Shown in pieces: positions 1-11,703 of a stretch of 64,000 nucleotides of DNA; the stretch's first letter is position 1; every line of letters starts with the position of its first letter. The DNA is from Lophium mytilinum. Lineage: Eukaryota; Ascomycota; Dothideomycetes; Mytilinidiales; Mytilinidiaceae. The notes beneath the pieces were generated by a model. That model was not told the DNA's origin, ran no database searches, and saw nothing but the letters and a program-made list of their open reading frames with translations. A program made the translations under genes and the position numbers. The stretch spans positions 1,696,584 through 1,760,583 of the forward strand of contig MU004192.1 of the NCBI GenBank assembly GCA_010093605.1, written 5' to 3'.

Positions 1-836
1 TGCAGCACGTACTTATTCTTGATTCCCAGGCCTGCTAACTGGCACTCCCGACTCCTTTATTTCCAACCAGTATCTGAACCCCTTTCATTTGACACTTACG
101 TAGTGACTAATACAGTCAGAGGACTGCGCCGGCTCACTTACGAAGTTTGAAAGTGTTCGCAATAGACTGTCAAGTACTTCTTTGCCCTATTAAGAATACT
201 ATACAAGGCAACCCCTTTGGAAAGTGCAAATTAAGCCAGCACTGATTCCTATTTGCCAGGACTCACAAGCTTGTTGCAGCCTAGGTCTGCGGCTTAACGT
301 TGTCGCCAAATTTTGTATATATTTCTCGAAAGTTTTGACCTTTAATCCTTAATCTTTCCGTCTGTTGACAATAATCATGTGCTCATCAAACGCCGTAGAC
401 TGCACCGTCATAGCACGACCGTGGGGATGACGAAGATAAGGTCTACACGCGAGACTGCTGAATGAGTGAAGATCGCATTAAAAGGCTAGAGGTAGGATCC
501 ATGTCGACATCCAGTGCTCTTCGACCCTATTCTCTTTGAAAGTTTACCCAGGTTTCCAAATCACCCCTCCGCACCACCACAGTCCTAGTACCGAGCACTC
601 AATGGTCCCTTCTACCGTGCTTCGTCGAGCTGTAGAAACCCATAGCTCCAGGACAAACATTAACCGTCAACCTGCACCACCTTCACTGCGTCCCTTCACC
701 GTCATCAAGCCACCGCACCGCCACCTACCACCTCCGCTAACACCCTCTCCCCGTCTTCAACGCTTCAAAAGCCCCCAGCTCCACGCTTCAAAGCGTCTTC
801 TGAGTGGCACCGTAGAACGGCCAAGGCAATAATTTC
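1..836. other. Non-coding leader of the window
   Basis: I recognise no gene here. The one longer open frame (536-832) begins at a non-ATG codon and is proline/serine/histidine-rich without family resemblance, so I do not call it. Nothing repeat-like or RNA-like was seen. Confidence 0.5.
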
Positions 837-1205
837 ATGACCCCACAAGAACCCCCTGAAATGTGCCTCCTCATCGCCCCTCTCCACAGCTGCCGCCACC
901 GCCCCGAATTCCCCCTCTCTCACGAGCACAAACCTTCCTACATCTTCTGCAAAGGTGCGACGCGCTTGCCTAGGAGAAAGCCGTGTGCAGATACGATGAC
1001 GAAAAAGAGGGAAACGGGGACATGGTGTCCGAATTGCGAGAGGTATCTTGTGGATAGTTTGAGGAGGATGGATATGCTGCAGCAGGCCGGGGATGGGGAG
1101 TTGGAGTTGTTCTTGGGGGAGCAGAGACAGAGGAGGAAGGCGAGGTATTGGAGGAGGTTGGCGCAGATGGAGATGGGAGAGGGGAGTGGGGAGGAGGGAG
1201 GGTGA
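837..1205 (+). CDS. Possible small Cys-rich hypothetical protein
   Basis: This is an intact 122-codon ATG frame. A second ATG at 861 gives a start MCLLIAPLHSC, which looks like the short fungal proteins that begin with Cys/His pairs. The visible feature is a set of spaced cysteines and histidines (C..H..C..H near the start, then a WCPNCERYL pair) that could bind a metal. The C-terminal third is Arg/Glu/Gly-rich and lies in a purine-rich DNA tract, which lowers confidence. I do not recognise a family. It could be a real lineage-restricted gene or a chance ORF; transcript evidence would decide. Confidence 0.3.
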   Translation: MTPQEPPEMCLLIAPLHSCRHRPEFPLSHEHKPSYIFCKGATRLPRRKPCADTMTKKRETGTWCPNCERYLVDSLRRMDMLQQAGDGELELFLGEQRQRRKARYWRRLAQMEMGEGSGEEGG

Positions 1206-1922
1206 GAGGGGAAGGGGAGAGTGGTGGAGATGCGGAATGGTGGCGTTGATCGTGTTGTTGGTGAGGAGGTGGTAATTTTTGAGGAAGTATGATGGAAAGA
1301 TGGATGGGCATCTTGCCCTTGCCTAAACTTTCTTCATTTTAAAAACGCTATCACGCTTTACTCATCGGCATGGGAATATTTCGTCGCTGCTAGCAGGAGA
1401 AAGAATTTCGCAAGATCCTGTCAACTTTAGGTTGCGTGATGACGATAGCAACTATCAACTGGGGATGTTAGAGTAGTACCGGGAGTCTTGTAGTGTGGAT
1501 GGCGAGGAAAGGTTCTAGCAACGCACAGAACCTAGGTAAATGGTCTTGCATGAGCTACGAGCATAAAATCTACCTGAGAGCGCGTCTATCAGCAGAAGGC
1601 CTAACCCTGCCTAGCAAGAGATTTTCTGTCAAGGAGGAGCAGCAAGGGTTACGCCATGTATATCTTACCTCTTTTACTTAGCCTCACCTTCTTTCATACT
1701 CCTTCTTCCGTACCCCCTCGTCATCTTCGTCCAATATAGCACGAATATAGCACGCATAGCTGTAACCTCTACTTCTCTTGTTACATGGTTAATTAGCCAC
1801 CACTAGATAGTAGATATAAAACGCCTCAGTCTAAAGGCGTAGATGGAATTCGCTTATATATGAAGTATAGGAGTATCAACCCTCTTCCTCTATCTCGACG
1901 TACATCCTACAAGAAAGAAACC
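1206..1922. other. Intergenic, purine-rich at its left end
   Basis: The stretch from about 1130 to 1270 is strongly G/A-rich on the + strand. The rest shows no gene. It ends at the 3' end of the minus-strand monooxygenase. Confidence 0.5.
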
Positions 1923-4024
1923 TTACAACCTCGGAGTATCCTCAGCGTAATCCGTTACCGGCATCACAGTCTTGACATCAGTGTACGACATATAACCCGT
2001 GGTATCCCCGTTGTCCCGCTCTGCAACTGTGAATCCGCTTCCCAGGTATGACAGCGGCGCATCTTCTGGCAGCCAGGACTCGTAGTCGAAGTCTTCGTAG
2101 CGTGGGTTCTCCCAGCCGAAGTAGCCATGCATGGCGGAGCCGGGCCAGGAGGTGATGACGCGACCTTCGGGCTTGTTGCGCTTGAACCAGGTGAAGCACT
2201 GCATATAAACTTAGTAGGCTTCAGTAGATATTAGATGTGGGACACTAACGCTTTCAGACAGCACCGTGGTGCTCATGTGGTGATCAACTTGCTTTACCCA
2301 TGCGTTGACTGCCTTTTGCCTGTGGTGTTGTGTCAGCAATGTTGAGCTATTCAACGCTAGGAGCTTGGTGGACGTACTTGATGACCATCGATTTGATGTA
2401 CTCGAGCTGTATCTTCTTGATGCACTTGATGATATACTTCGCAGCACCCTCGAACGTATGCACGATCGAACCAGCGAATGGCGCCGAGTTGGGTCCAAAC
2501 ATGATGAACAGATTCGGCATATCCGGTGCCGCGACTCCGAAGTATGCAACTGGATCGGGGTCCCAGGCTTGCTGTAGTGTGATGCCGTTTCGGCCGACGT
2601 AAGGAGTACTTCGGTTATCCATGTTCCTATGATCTTGTAAGCTTCCTTCCATGTCGACTTAACTGACACTGTAAATGGTGACTTACTTATCGAACCCTGT
2701 CGCGCAAATGATTGCCTCGTACTCCCTCTCCACTCCGTCCGAGTCGATAAGGCCCTTCTCTGTGAACTCCTTTACAGCTTTTGGAATCAGATTCGCGTTC
2801 GGCTTGTTCAATGCCTCCAACCACGCCTGGCCCATAATAAGACGCCTACATCCTGGCGCATACTCCGGCATGAGCATATCAACGAGTTCGGGCTTATCTT
2901 TGCACGTCTGCCGCATGTTCTCCTTCAGCATCTCGCGAAATTGAGCGTTCATCTCCGTGCCTTTGAGCTGCACGGCTTGCACCATGTTGCTCCATTGCTC
3001 TTGCTTCTTGCGGAAGGCGAGGTAAGCTTCGGGGTTGTTGCAGAAGAACTTGCGCTCCCATTTGGGGTGGTCGAAGTTCTTTTCTACGCCTCGCTCAGCC
3101 AGCTCCTGGAAGTTAGTACCTCCTCCCGGTGGCACCCAAACTTTTCCGCGGACGTAGTGGTCGAGATGTTTGACGATGGGTTGGATGGCGGGAGTGATCT
3201 GGACACCTGTGGATCTGCGGAGGCTGGATTAGCAAAAGTCAGACGTTGAGAGTGATACGGATATTTCTCACCCGTATCCAACAACCGCAACGTTCTTTCC
3301 GGTAACATCGTAGCTGTCGTCCCAGTTGGCCGTATGCACCATATGACCCTTGAACTTCTCACGCCCGGGAACGTTTGGCCATTCCCACGCGTTCACAAAG
3401 CCGGTGGCTTTGATGAGAATATCGGCCCAGTCAGTTTTAACCTGGGATGGCATATGTAATTAGCTTCTGCTTTAAGCTGTATCCCATTATATGGATGTTA
3501 CTTACAGTGCCGTCCTCTAGGTTCAAAACCTGGACCTCCCATTGGCCGATATCTGCGTGCCACTTTGCGGACTCGAACTTGTGGCCAAACTTTACATACT
3601 TGTAGACGTCGAATTGCTTAGAGACGTCGATGAGGTACTGCTCGAATTCCTTGCCGGGTGGGTAAAAACGCGACCAATTCGGGTTGCTAGCGAAAGTGTA
3701 TTGGTATGTGTGCGGGGTAAGATCTGGCTGGACTCCGGGGTAGTGGTTCTCGAACCTTTAATCGTTAGATGGATTGTATGGGAAACGCAAACTTCTGCCA
3801 TCATACCAAGTTCCTCCAACCTCCGAATTCTTCTCGTAGATCACCAAATCCAGATTCGGTATCGCTTGGGGGAACAGAGCTCCAACAGTAATACCGCACA
3901 TTCCAGCACCAATGCAGATGACTTTCATACGTCGATAGTCATCCACGGGGCGGTACTGTGGGTCCGGGGGAAGTGGATTGGCGCCATCGGGCAACTGCAT
4001 GGGGTTGTATGCTGGGACGGCCAT
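1923..4024 (-). CDS. Baeyer-Villiger-type flavin monooxygenase (first copy)
   Basis: Seven exons on the minus strand: 4024-3807, 3755-3506, 3441-3272, 3214-2687, 2626-2378, 2319-2250 and 2198-1923. All six introns have GT-AG ends and the phases close to a 586-aa protein, normal for the family. It should insert oxygen next to a ketone, giving an ester or lactone, using FAD and NADPH. What shows this: a first Rossmann site (ICIGAGMCG, about residue 37), a GGTW motif, the family fingerprint F-x-G-x3-H-x3-W seen as FKGHMVHTANWD, a second nucleotide site (VVGYGSTGVQ), and the ATGF motif near the end of exon 4. The ATG at 4024 is chosen because it is the first methionine giving a typical N-terminus; an upstream frame extension uses a non-ATG codon. 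It is divergent from the MFS gene at 4741, so the two may share a promoter. The substrate cannot be read from sequence. Confidence 0.93.
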
Positions 4025-4740
4025 CTTGGAAATACTGGTCTTCTCTACCAGCTCTATCACGGATCCAAAGAGTGTTCGAAAAGCAGTTACAAAAATCAAA
4101 GAGGAATTGATTCAGCGAAATGCAGAAGCTACCCTTGCTTTAAAGGCGCGTCCGCAAGCTAGCTCCACCCGCCTTCACGTGCCTCCTCCACCACCGCATC
4201 CCAGATCCCGCTCGGCACAGCTAGGTTCAGGACCTTCGCCGCACCGCGGGTAGCTCCTCAGACCCAAGTGCGGAATGAAGGTGTTCATGATGCTCGACTG
4301 ACCGCGGATCGCGTCCAACCGGTCAGCCGAGCCCGCAGCTCCAAGCGATGCGCTAGAGCTGTACCGGGCTCGGAATGCTCAGATGCCGATATAGAAACCA
4401 TACATCCGGCGGGGCCCCAGGTTTATTTTTCTGAGAAGACGGGCCCGCACGCCAGAAGGTTAGCTGCTCAAGCGACGGGTGTGGCTGTAATCTAGATCGC
4501 AAACCGGGAATTAGATTTGAACTGTATGCCGAGTAGCCTACCTCCCGGACGGACCCTGCATGCTTCAGTCGCCGCGAACTCAGTGAATCGGATTTTTATT
4601 CCAGCGGTACGGAGCTGGGATCGCTTTTGGAAAGTGGTTCTTGGCTAGGACTCGAAATTCGAGCGGGCGGTTCTTTGCCCAGAGGTTTCACGGACACAGT
4701 TTAAACCACCCACCCCGGATCACGCCTCGGACTCTGGAGA
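4025..4740. promoter_or_regulatory. Divergent promoter region, BVMO / MFS
   Basis: This 716-bp region lies between head-to-head genes. It holds two CCGCGG palindromes (4244-4249 and 4302-4307, 58 bp apart), the kind of CGG half-site pair bound by zinc-cluster regulators. Whether they act is inference. Confidence 0.4.
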
Positions 4741-6606
4741 ATGTCGCGCGATGCTGAAGAGAAGCCTTCCAAGGAGTTCAACAGTGTTGCTTCCATTGCC
4801 TTGACGGAGGTGGAGAAACCGGCTTTGGATGATCCCGAGGGTCGAGAATTGGACATTGAGAAACAGGAGCCAAGAGAGACTCTGGAAGAGAAGCAAGATG
4901 GCCCTGTCGAAGTGAACAACAACATCGTGGACTGGGATGGGGACAATGATCCAGAGAATCCACGGAATTGGTCGAAGGGGAAGAAGTTGCTGAATGTTGG
5001 GATCATTTCAGCATCGTCTCTTACTTCGTACGTTTACAGGACCACTACTGGTCTAAGCACCTCAATTACTGCCATGGCGACTGACAACATACCTATCAAG
5101 TCCCCTAGCATCCTCCATGGTCGCGCCGGGTGTGAAGGCTCTCATGGCCGAGTTCCACAGTGACAGCAAATTATTATCATCATTCACTGTTTCATGTTAC
5201 ATCCTAGGATTTGCCATGGGGCCCTTAGTGTAAGCTCCATATAATTTGCACGAGCTCTGCATTGATCACTTGATTGACTTTTCAAAGACTAGCTCCTCTA
5301 TCAGAACTTTACGGAAGACGCAAGGTCTACTTGTTAGCATGGCTCATGTCATTTGGTTTTACTCTTGGTTGCGCCAAAGCTCCCTCACTTGGGGCATTTA
5401 TCGTGTTTAGAGTGCTAGCAGGCTGCGGAGGTGTCGTCGCCCAGGTGAATGGAGGTGGAACTATAGTCGATGTATATGACGTTCATCAACGAGGGGCCGC
5501 AATGTCTATCTTCGCTATGGGGCCTCTACTCGGTCCCGTGATAGGACCTATCGGGGGTGGATTTCTAGCTGAAGCGAAAGGATGGAGGTGAGATTCCTAC
5601 CCCAGTCCTTCAAGATCCTGCTGACCAGTGGTTCATAGATGGGTGTTTTGGTTCCTAACTATCCTTTTCGGTGTATCAACTGTCCTTGGCGCGCTGTTTC
5701 TACGCGAAACTTATGCTCCGACATTGCTCGAGAACAAGACGAAGCGGCTGATCAAAGAAACCGGCAATCGGAACCTCGAGTCCAAACTTGCCATCAAAAA
5801 GACGCCTAAAGATATCTTCTGGACCGCCATAAGGCGCCCAATGACGATGTTATTCCATGATCCTATTGTGGCTATTCTATCAATGTACGTCTAATGAGCC
5901 CCTTTTGTGACATCCAATTTTCATTATATCATCTGACCATCTTTCTAGTTATATCGCAATCATCTTCGCGTTCTTATACCTCCTCTTCGCCACGTTCCCC
6001 ACCGTCTTCGCGCAACAGTACCATTTCAACACCGGTATCCAAGGTCTCGCATACATCGGAATGGGCGTGGGTAATTTGGCCGGCGCCGTCTTGACAGCGT
6101 TCACAAGCGATCGGATATCCATTGCCCTAGCTAAGAAACACGGCGCGCCTAAGGCTGAGTTCCGACTCATCACGGTGATGATGACGTGTTGGGCATGCCC
6201 TATCGGGCTGTTCTGGTACGGCTGGGCAACCGAGACAAAAGTCCATTGGATTGTTCCGATCATGGGGACCGCTCTCTTTGGGCTGGGGCTTTTTGGTACT
6301 ATGGTGAGATTGTGTATTGATTCTCCAGATTCTCAAGAACTAATCACCTACATGCAGATGCCGATACAGACGTATTTGATTGATTCGTACAAACGATACG
6401 CTGCGTCAGCTCTCGCGGCGTCAACGTTGCTTAGATCGCTGCTTGGCGCGCTCTTACCTCTCGCGGGACAAAATCTGTATATCAAGCTTGGGTATGGGTG
6501 GGGAAACTCCGTGCTGGGGTTTATTGGGGTTGCGATGCTGCCTTTCCCGTTTCTGTTCTATCGATACGGCGAGGCGATAAGAACTAGGTTCAAGAGGGAG
6601 TATTAA
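4741..6606 (+). CDS. MFS transporter, DHA1 drug:H+ antiporter-like
   Basis: Six exons: 4741-5027, 5101-5229, 5288-5587, 5639-5884, 5949-6303 and 6358-6606, giving 521 aa. The last intron (54 nt) is a multiple of three and open, but has good gtgag/cag borders and removing it restores the family spacing. The N-terminal ~90 residues are acidic and cytoplasmic, with the [13 protein letters not shown] block typical of fungal DHA1 pumps. Twelve hydrophobic segments follow. The conserved loop SELYGRR after the second segment and the [16 protein letters not shown] block near the end are hallmarks of this subfamily. The protein should sit in the plasma membrane and exchange a small organic molecule for protons. 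It is divergent from the BVMO gene, so import or export of the cluster's compound is a fair guess. Confidence 0.93.
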
Positions 6607-6890
6607 GATTTAAAGCAGAAACCGAAAAGCGGCTGCACACAGATTAGATTGTCAAATACGTGGGGGCTAAACTCAAGATATATATAGATATGCACGGCCT
6701 CATAGATTGGACGTGATGTCGGAATCTTAGCAGACGGATTCCTAATAACAAAAGCGTGATACTCCTATAACTTGAGATTTTATCATCACATACACGAAGA
6801 ACACGAAATCTGTGTACTGGAATCATAACTGCAAGGCAAGAAATTGAAGCGCAATGAAGCATGTGTTCTGCGATATTTATGTTCGAACAA

Positions 6891-8621
6891 CTAGTGTACC
6901 TGTGCATCGCCGGCCTTGTAGTAATGCAGGACCTGGAGATCGCAGTACGTTTTGATAGCCCCTGGTCCACCCTCAACACCGATACCACTTTCCTTGTGGC
7001 CGCCGAAGGGAATCTTGATGGAAACCTTCTCCATACTGTTAATGTGAACACTTCCAACATCCAGCTGCTTCGCGATTCGTGTGGCCTGCTCTAAGTCGTT
7101 GGACCAGACGCTGGCGCCCAATCCCATTTCCGAGTCGTTCGCAAGCTCAATCACCTCCTCTTCCGTCGACCAGGGCATACTTGGCACAATCGGTCCCTAT
7201 ATCATATGTCAGCAATAAGACAAGTAAGGATATACTCGAAGACTTACAAATTGCTCCTCAGTGACGATCCTAGAATTGGCTGGAGGCTGATCCACGATGG
7301 TCGGCTCAAAGAAGAACCCCTTCTTGTCGATGACTGCCCCATTGCCAATCGTCTTATATCCGTGGGTCTTCGCGTCATCAAAGATGCTCTTGACTTTGTT
7401 ATATTGCATCTCGTTCTGAACGGGACCAATGGTCACACCCTCTGCATCACTGGCTCCGACTTTGAAACTCCGCGCAGCCTTCGCTATGGCTTCGAGGAAC
7501 TGTGGATAGATGTCTTCGTGAATGTAGATTCGCTTCGTTCCCGCGCACACTTGTCCCGTGTTGAAGAAAGCACCCAAGATAACCTGAGGAGCGGCTTTCT
7601 CGATATCGACGTCTTTGCAGACGATCGTAGCGTCATTACCTCCACTGGCCTGTCATTAGCTATATGTTCCACCACAGGATTTAAGGATATCTTACAGCTC
7701 AAGGGTGACTCTCTTCAGAGTCTTCGCCGCCGATTCCGCGATTTTCTTACCTGTCGCAACCGAACCAGCGAATGATATCTTTGCAATACCAGGGTGAGTA
7801 GTCAGGAGCGGGCCAAGGCTATCGTTCCCGTTCAGCACCGAAAGAACGCCTGGGGGCAGGATTCCCTGAGCAATCTCGACTAGCTTCAAGGCTGAATAAG
7901 GCGAGAACGGCGAGGGTTTTACGATGACTGTGTTTCCAGCCATCAGACCAGGGAGGAACTTCATCGTTGCCTGTCCAAGAGGATCTGCAAGTTGTTTAGC
8001 CATTGACGACCACTTCGATTAAGATTTGATGTTAGGAAGTCGCATACAGTTCCAAGGGCATATAGCAGCCACCACGCCCAAGGGCTGATATCTCAGAACA
8101 TATTCTCGGTCTTCGCCTTGGACTGTTTCGTCTTCAAGCCTCAAGTTTGCTGATTTGATTAGTTCGGAATCTTTAATCGAGAATTCCGGCCACATGGCAA
8201 CTCACTGAAGAACTCAAAAGCTTCAGCACAGGCGTATTGTGCTTCATGGTGAGCGAATCCTTTCTGTCGTATATCGTGAGAAGTGCAACCTTTGAATGTT
8301 GGAAGTTTCACGAACCGGCTTGCCGATCTCCTTCATGACCAAATCTCCGAGGTCTCCAAGATATGGCTTGATGGCCTCTGCATATTTCTTCAAGAGAACC
8401 GATCTCTCATCCATGGCTGTTTTGCTCCATGATTTGAAGGCAGTCTTTGCGGCCTGGATCGTTTCCTCAATGTCCTCGGGGCTCGCGATGGGAACATCCC
8501 ATAGATCCTGTTGAGTCGAGGGGTTGAAACCGTGCAGGAATTCCTTGCTGCTTCGCTTCTCGCCGTTGACGATGTTGTAGAACTGAGTGAAGTCAACGTC
8601 GGTCGTCCTCGCGGGTGCCAT
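6891..8621 (-). CDS. NAD(P)-dependent aldehyde dehydrogenase
   Basis: Six exons on the minus strand: 8621-8316, 8263-8206, 8149-8048, 7984-7696, 7644-7248 and 7196-6891, coding for 485 aa, the usual ALDH length. It should oxidise an aldehyde to a carboxylate in the cytosol. The ALDH core is complete: the PWNYPLGQ cofactor-binding segment, VTLELGGND with the general-base glutamate, and NTGQVCAGTKR with the catalytic cysteine. The C-terminus has the expected PFGGHKESG block. The ATG at 8621 is preferred; an in-frame ATG at 8630 would add three residues. It faces the FAH-type hydrolase at 9248 across a 626-bp shared promoter region. Which aldehyde it uses is unknown. Confidence 0.95.
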
Positions 8622-9247
8622 GATGAACAAGAATCTCCCAGATTTCTTTCAGATCCAAAGTCTCAAAGATATCTATTTGTAGTAAATATACAAGGCAGGT
8701 ATAAGGTCCAAGCCTTCAATATGTTGACTGGTTTTAGAGTAGAAACGGAGTTTAGAGTGCGATCACAAGTCCGGCTGAATCAGAGGAGGCAAATGGCCAA
8801 TGAATACAGTACTTTCGCGTTCTATGCGAATTTGCAAACTATGGTTGTGTCTGCTTAATGTTGTATTCATGTTCGGGTCCGGGTACGCTGGCTTCCTCGT
8901 GGTTCCGATATTCCACCGGCTGTCGTCCTCTTCCAGCATTGGTGCTCGGCCCGCTACCATCGTACTGGGTCCTCACAAACTACACTCCAAACACCCCTCT
9001 TTCACCCCGCATTTCTAAGCACTAGAATTATGGAGGCCATATCGGATAAAACGGATCGACTTCGGTCTAGGGTCGGCCAGCCATGGCGAATTCGATGTCA
9101 CGTGTGGCGGAATAAGTTCGCGGAATGGCGCAAGCAGGACTACATATAGAGCGAGACGAATGCCATGGCTATTAGATATTTTGCGCAAGCTCGTGATTCA
9201 CTTCAAGATATTCCCAGTCAAAATATCCATACCAGAACCTTTTCAAA
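8622..9247. promoter_or_regulatory. Divergent promoter region, ALDH / FAH-like
   Basis: This lies between two head-to-head enzyme genes. It contains ACCCCGCA at 9004-9011, one of several copies of TGCGGGG found upstream of genes in this run. No other feature is visible. Confidence 0.4.
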
Positions 9248-10230
9248 ATGGCCGATAGCTGGACTCATCTCGTGCGGTTCTACCACAATGGAATCCCTAC
9301 CTTTGGTCACTTGGTCGATTCATATGATGGCGGAGACCTTCCGGATACATTCAAGGTGAAGGTCGCGACCGGTGATCCAGTGAATGCGACCATCAAGTAC
9401 ACTGGTGAAACCGTGGAAGTGGTGAAGGTGGATCTCCTCGCGCCGCTTGCGAACGTCCCCATTGTCATCAACGTTGGCCTGAACTACAGCGATCACATTG
9501 AAGAGTCGCAATTCCATCTTCCGGTATGAATTCTAGGTGCTATTGCACGTCTAACAATACTCATTCCTACCAGGATCTTGCCGCCCCAATTCCTTACATT
9601 TTCTACCGACCCACCGAGTCGCTCGCTGCGCCCTTCAAGGAGAACCACAGGGTGTACAAGGTGCAACAAGAATGTCTCGACTACGAAGGCGAGATGGTGT
9701 TCCAAACCGACAGGTTTCCACTCAGGGATATCTCAGTTGAGGAAGCGTCGAAGCACATCATTGGTTTCACAGTCGGAAACGATTTCTCTCCCCGTCCTGG
9801 CAAAGTGCTCGGCAAGATGAACTTCATCTACTCGAAAGCTTTTGATGACTGGACTCCAGCTGGGCCAGTGCTCGTGCACCCGAGCGTGGTTGGAGACCTG
9901 CCGCACCTTGATCTGAAAACAACCGTGAACGGAAAGGTGAAGCAGTCGAGCAACACCAAGAACATGATCTTCAATGTTGCCGAGATTCTATCGAACATGT
10001 CTGTTGGACATACTGTTGCTCCCGGAACTGTCGTTTTCTCTGGGTAAGATGTTCCACTGCGAGTACTGGTTGGTTGATTACTGACTTCATACAGAACCTG
10101 CTCCGGTGGTGAATGGTTTGCGGCCCAGGGTAAGGGAGGTTACCAATCTGGATTGGTAGACGGAGATGTTGTTGAGGTCGAGGTTGCTAAGCTCGGCAAG
10201 ATCCGCACTAGGGTCGTGCTCGACAAATAG
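9248..10230 (+). CDS. Fumarylacetoacetate hydrolase (FAH)-family protein
   Basis: Three exons (9248-9523, 9574-10043, 10095-10230) code for 293 aa. FAH-family enzymes cut carbon-carbon bonds in beta-diketo acids or decarboxylate/hydrate oxo-acids, at the end of aromatic breakdown routes, using a divalent metal. Visible family features are the N-terminal VINVGLNYSDHIEES segment, the metal-binding E-x-E in LDYEGEMVFQ, the GFTVGNDFSPR strand and the late GTVVFSGT turn. The C-terminus ends with the GDVVEVEVAKLG strand typical of the fold. The gene starts a co-directional row (hydrolase, CMD-like, esterase), which suggests that the row works on ring-opened products. Exact substrate unknown; fumarylpyruvate- or acylpyruvate-type hydrolysis is an alternative. 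Confidence 0.93.
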
Positions 10231-10623
10231 ATGCATCTATCTGAAGGAAGTTGAGAAAGCGTGATCGCGGATGTTATCAAATAGCTCAAGATGAGCTGCA
10301 AATCAATGAACGGGACTATGACCCCAATTCATACTGATATATGAAACGTTTCCGCTGCCATAAAAGCTAGAGAGCGTGAAGATGTTGAGTGTCTTCAACG
10401 TTAGGCATGTGCTGCTCACGTGACTGTTAATACGATTTGGATGGTACTGAGCACTTTAAATAAGGGGTTTGAAAGCAGCTGCCCGCGAGTACGGACTCCG
10501 GAATCGACGAAGCCGACTACTCACATGATCTCTGCATTCTTAGCTGGAAGTTCGTCCGGCATCAAGTTGAGCGAACATATACACCTTTCCATGTGAACTT
10601 TCGACGCAGAACATCAAGCGCCA
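10231..10623. other. Intergenic, upstream of the CMD-like gene
   Basis: A 393-bp spacer with a TA-rich CTTTAAATAAGG box near 10453-10464 that could serve as a core promoter element. Nothing else seen. Confidence 0.35.
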
Positions 10624-11456
10624 ATGGCGACCACATCAATCCAAGACCTCTTCGAGACCATTCGAAAGGCGTTTCCAGAATCGCTTCCTCAGGATTCTTG
10701 GTATATCATAGTCGTAACTCACGCCCTTTCCAGAGCTCAAGTTGCGCACTCCGCCTAACATGCCCAGGCATCAGCTCTACTAGCAACAGATGGCGGGGAA
10801 CACTTCGCAGCTCTTTATAAATACGCCCTCGATCAACTAGGGCCTGGCTCTAGCAGCGAAGCACGAAAGAACGTATCTCGTCGTCTCCGCGAAGTCATTA
10901 TCAAGACATGGACGCTCATAGGCCTTCCTAAGGTCTTCCCAGCATACTACTCACTTGCCAGCGCTGAAGCCCCCGGAGATGCTGCCGCAGACTTCGAGAG
11001 ATCTGAGCGCCGAGCGAATCTGCATCCAGACCAAGTAACAGCACGGTCTCAGGATTGGCTTAAGAGGGAGCTCGCAGAGGATGGGGAAGCGGTCATGAAG
11101 TCGCTTTCTGCGAACCCGGACCTGGGTAGGAGTATCCTCGAAGTCAATAGTCTGAATCACTGAACTGACTCGTGATGGATATAGCTTGGACCATTAAGTT
11201 CATTCAGTACGGCTACTTCTTCGCTGATACTTCTGTTTTGGACACTATTGAGAACGAGTTTTGCATCCTCGCGGCTCTGATGGGCTCGGGAGCAAAGATG
11301 GCCATGTTCGCGCATATGAAGAGTTTGAGAAGACTAGGAGCTTCAAAGTCTGAGGCAGAAGCTTTCCAGGACGTTGTGGTCAAGGTTGCTGCGTTTCAGG
11401 GGACGGACAATAGCTCGTGGCATCGATTCGACGAGGTTGAGGAATTTTTCGAATAG
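10624..11456 (+). CDS. Carboxymuconolactone decarboxylase / AhpD-like protein
   Basis: Three exons (10624-10713, 10768-11125, 11185-11456) give 239 aa. The helical core with RRLREVIIKTWTLIG (about residues 57-71), the following LPKVFPAYYSL helix and the late NEFCILAALMGSG helix match the fungal branch of the carboxymuconolactone decarboxylase-like fold. Bacterial AhpD peroxidases carry a Cys-x2-Cys pair; I see only a single cysteine here, so peroxidase activity is unlikely and a decarboxylase or isomerase role on ring-cleavage products is more plausible. The first exon is short (90 nt) and rests on one splice choice, but the joined frame continues the helix naturally. The gene lies 393 bp after the FAH-like gene and 247 bp before the esterase, all in the same direction. 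Confidence 0.8.
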
Positions 11457-11703
11457 CCTCGAGATGGGTACTAAACTGGCTTTTGATACATGGAGACTGA
11501 AAAGTGCAAAAGTTGAGATTGTTTTCGATCGAATGCATTCGGCTCGTGTGCCGGTGCCTCGGGAACGGGCAGATCCGCGGCGGAATGACAGCATCTCAAA
11601 TATATTTCCTCGACGTTGCTCTTAACTCCGCCATAATTTAACGTGGGGTTCAATCACCATATTTTGATTATTGAGCCAACCATTGCTCACGTACCTTTTC
11701 ACG

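Noticed and set aside
1093-1275. Gly/Arg/Trp-rich frame
   Set aside because: It is simply the purine-rich tract read in another frame.
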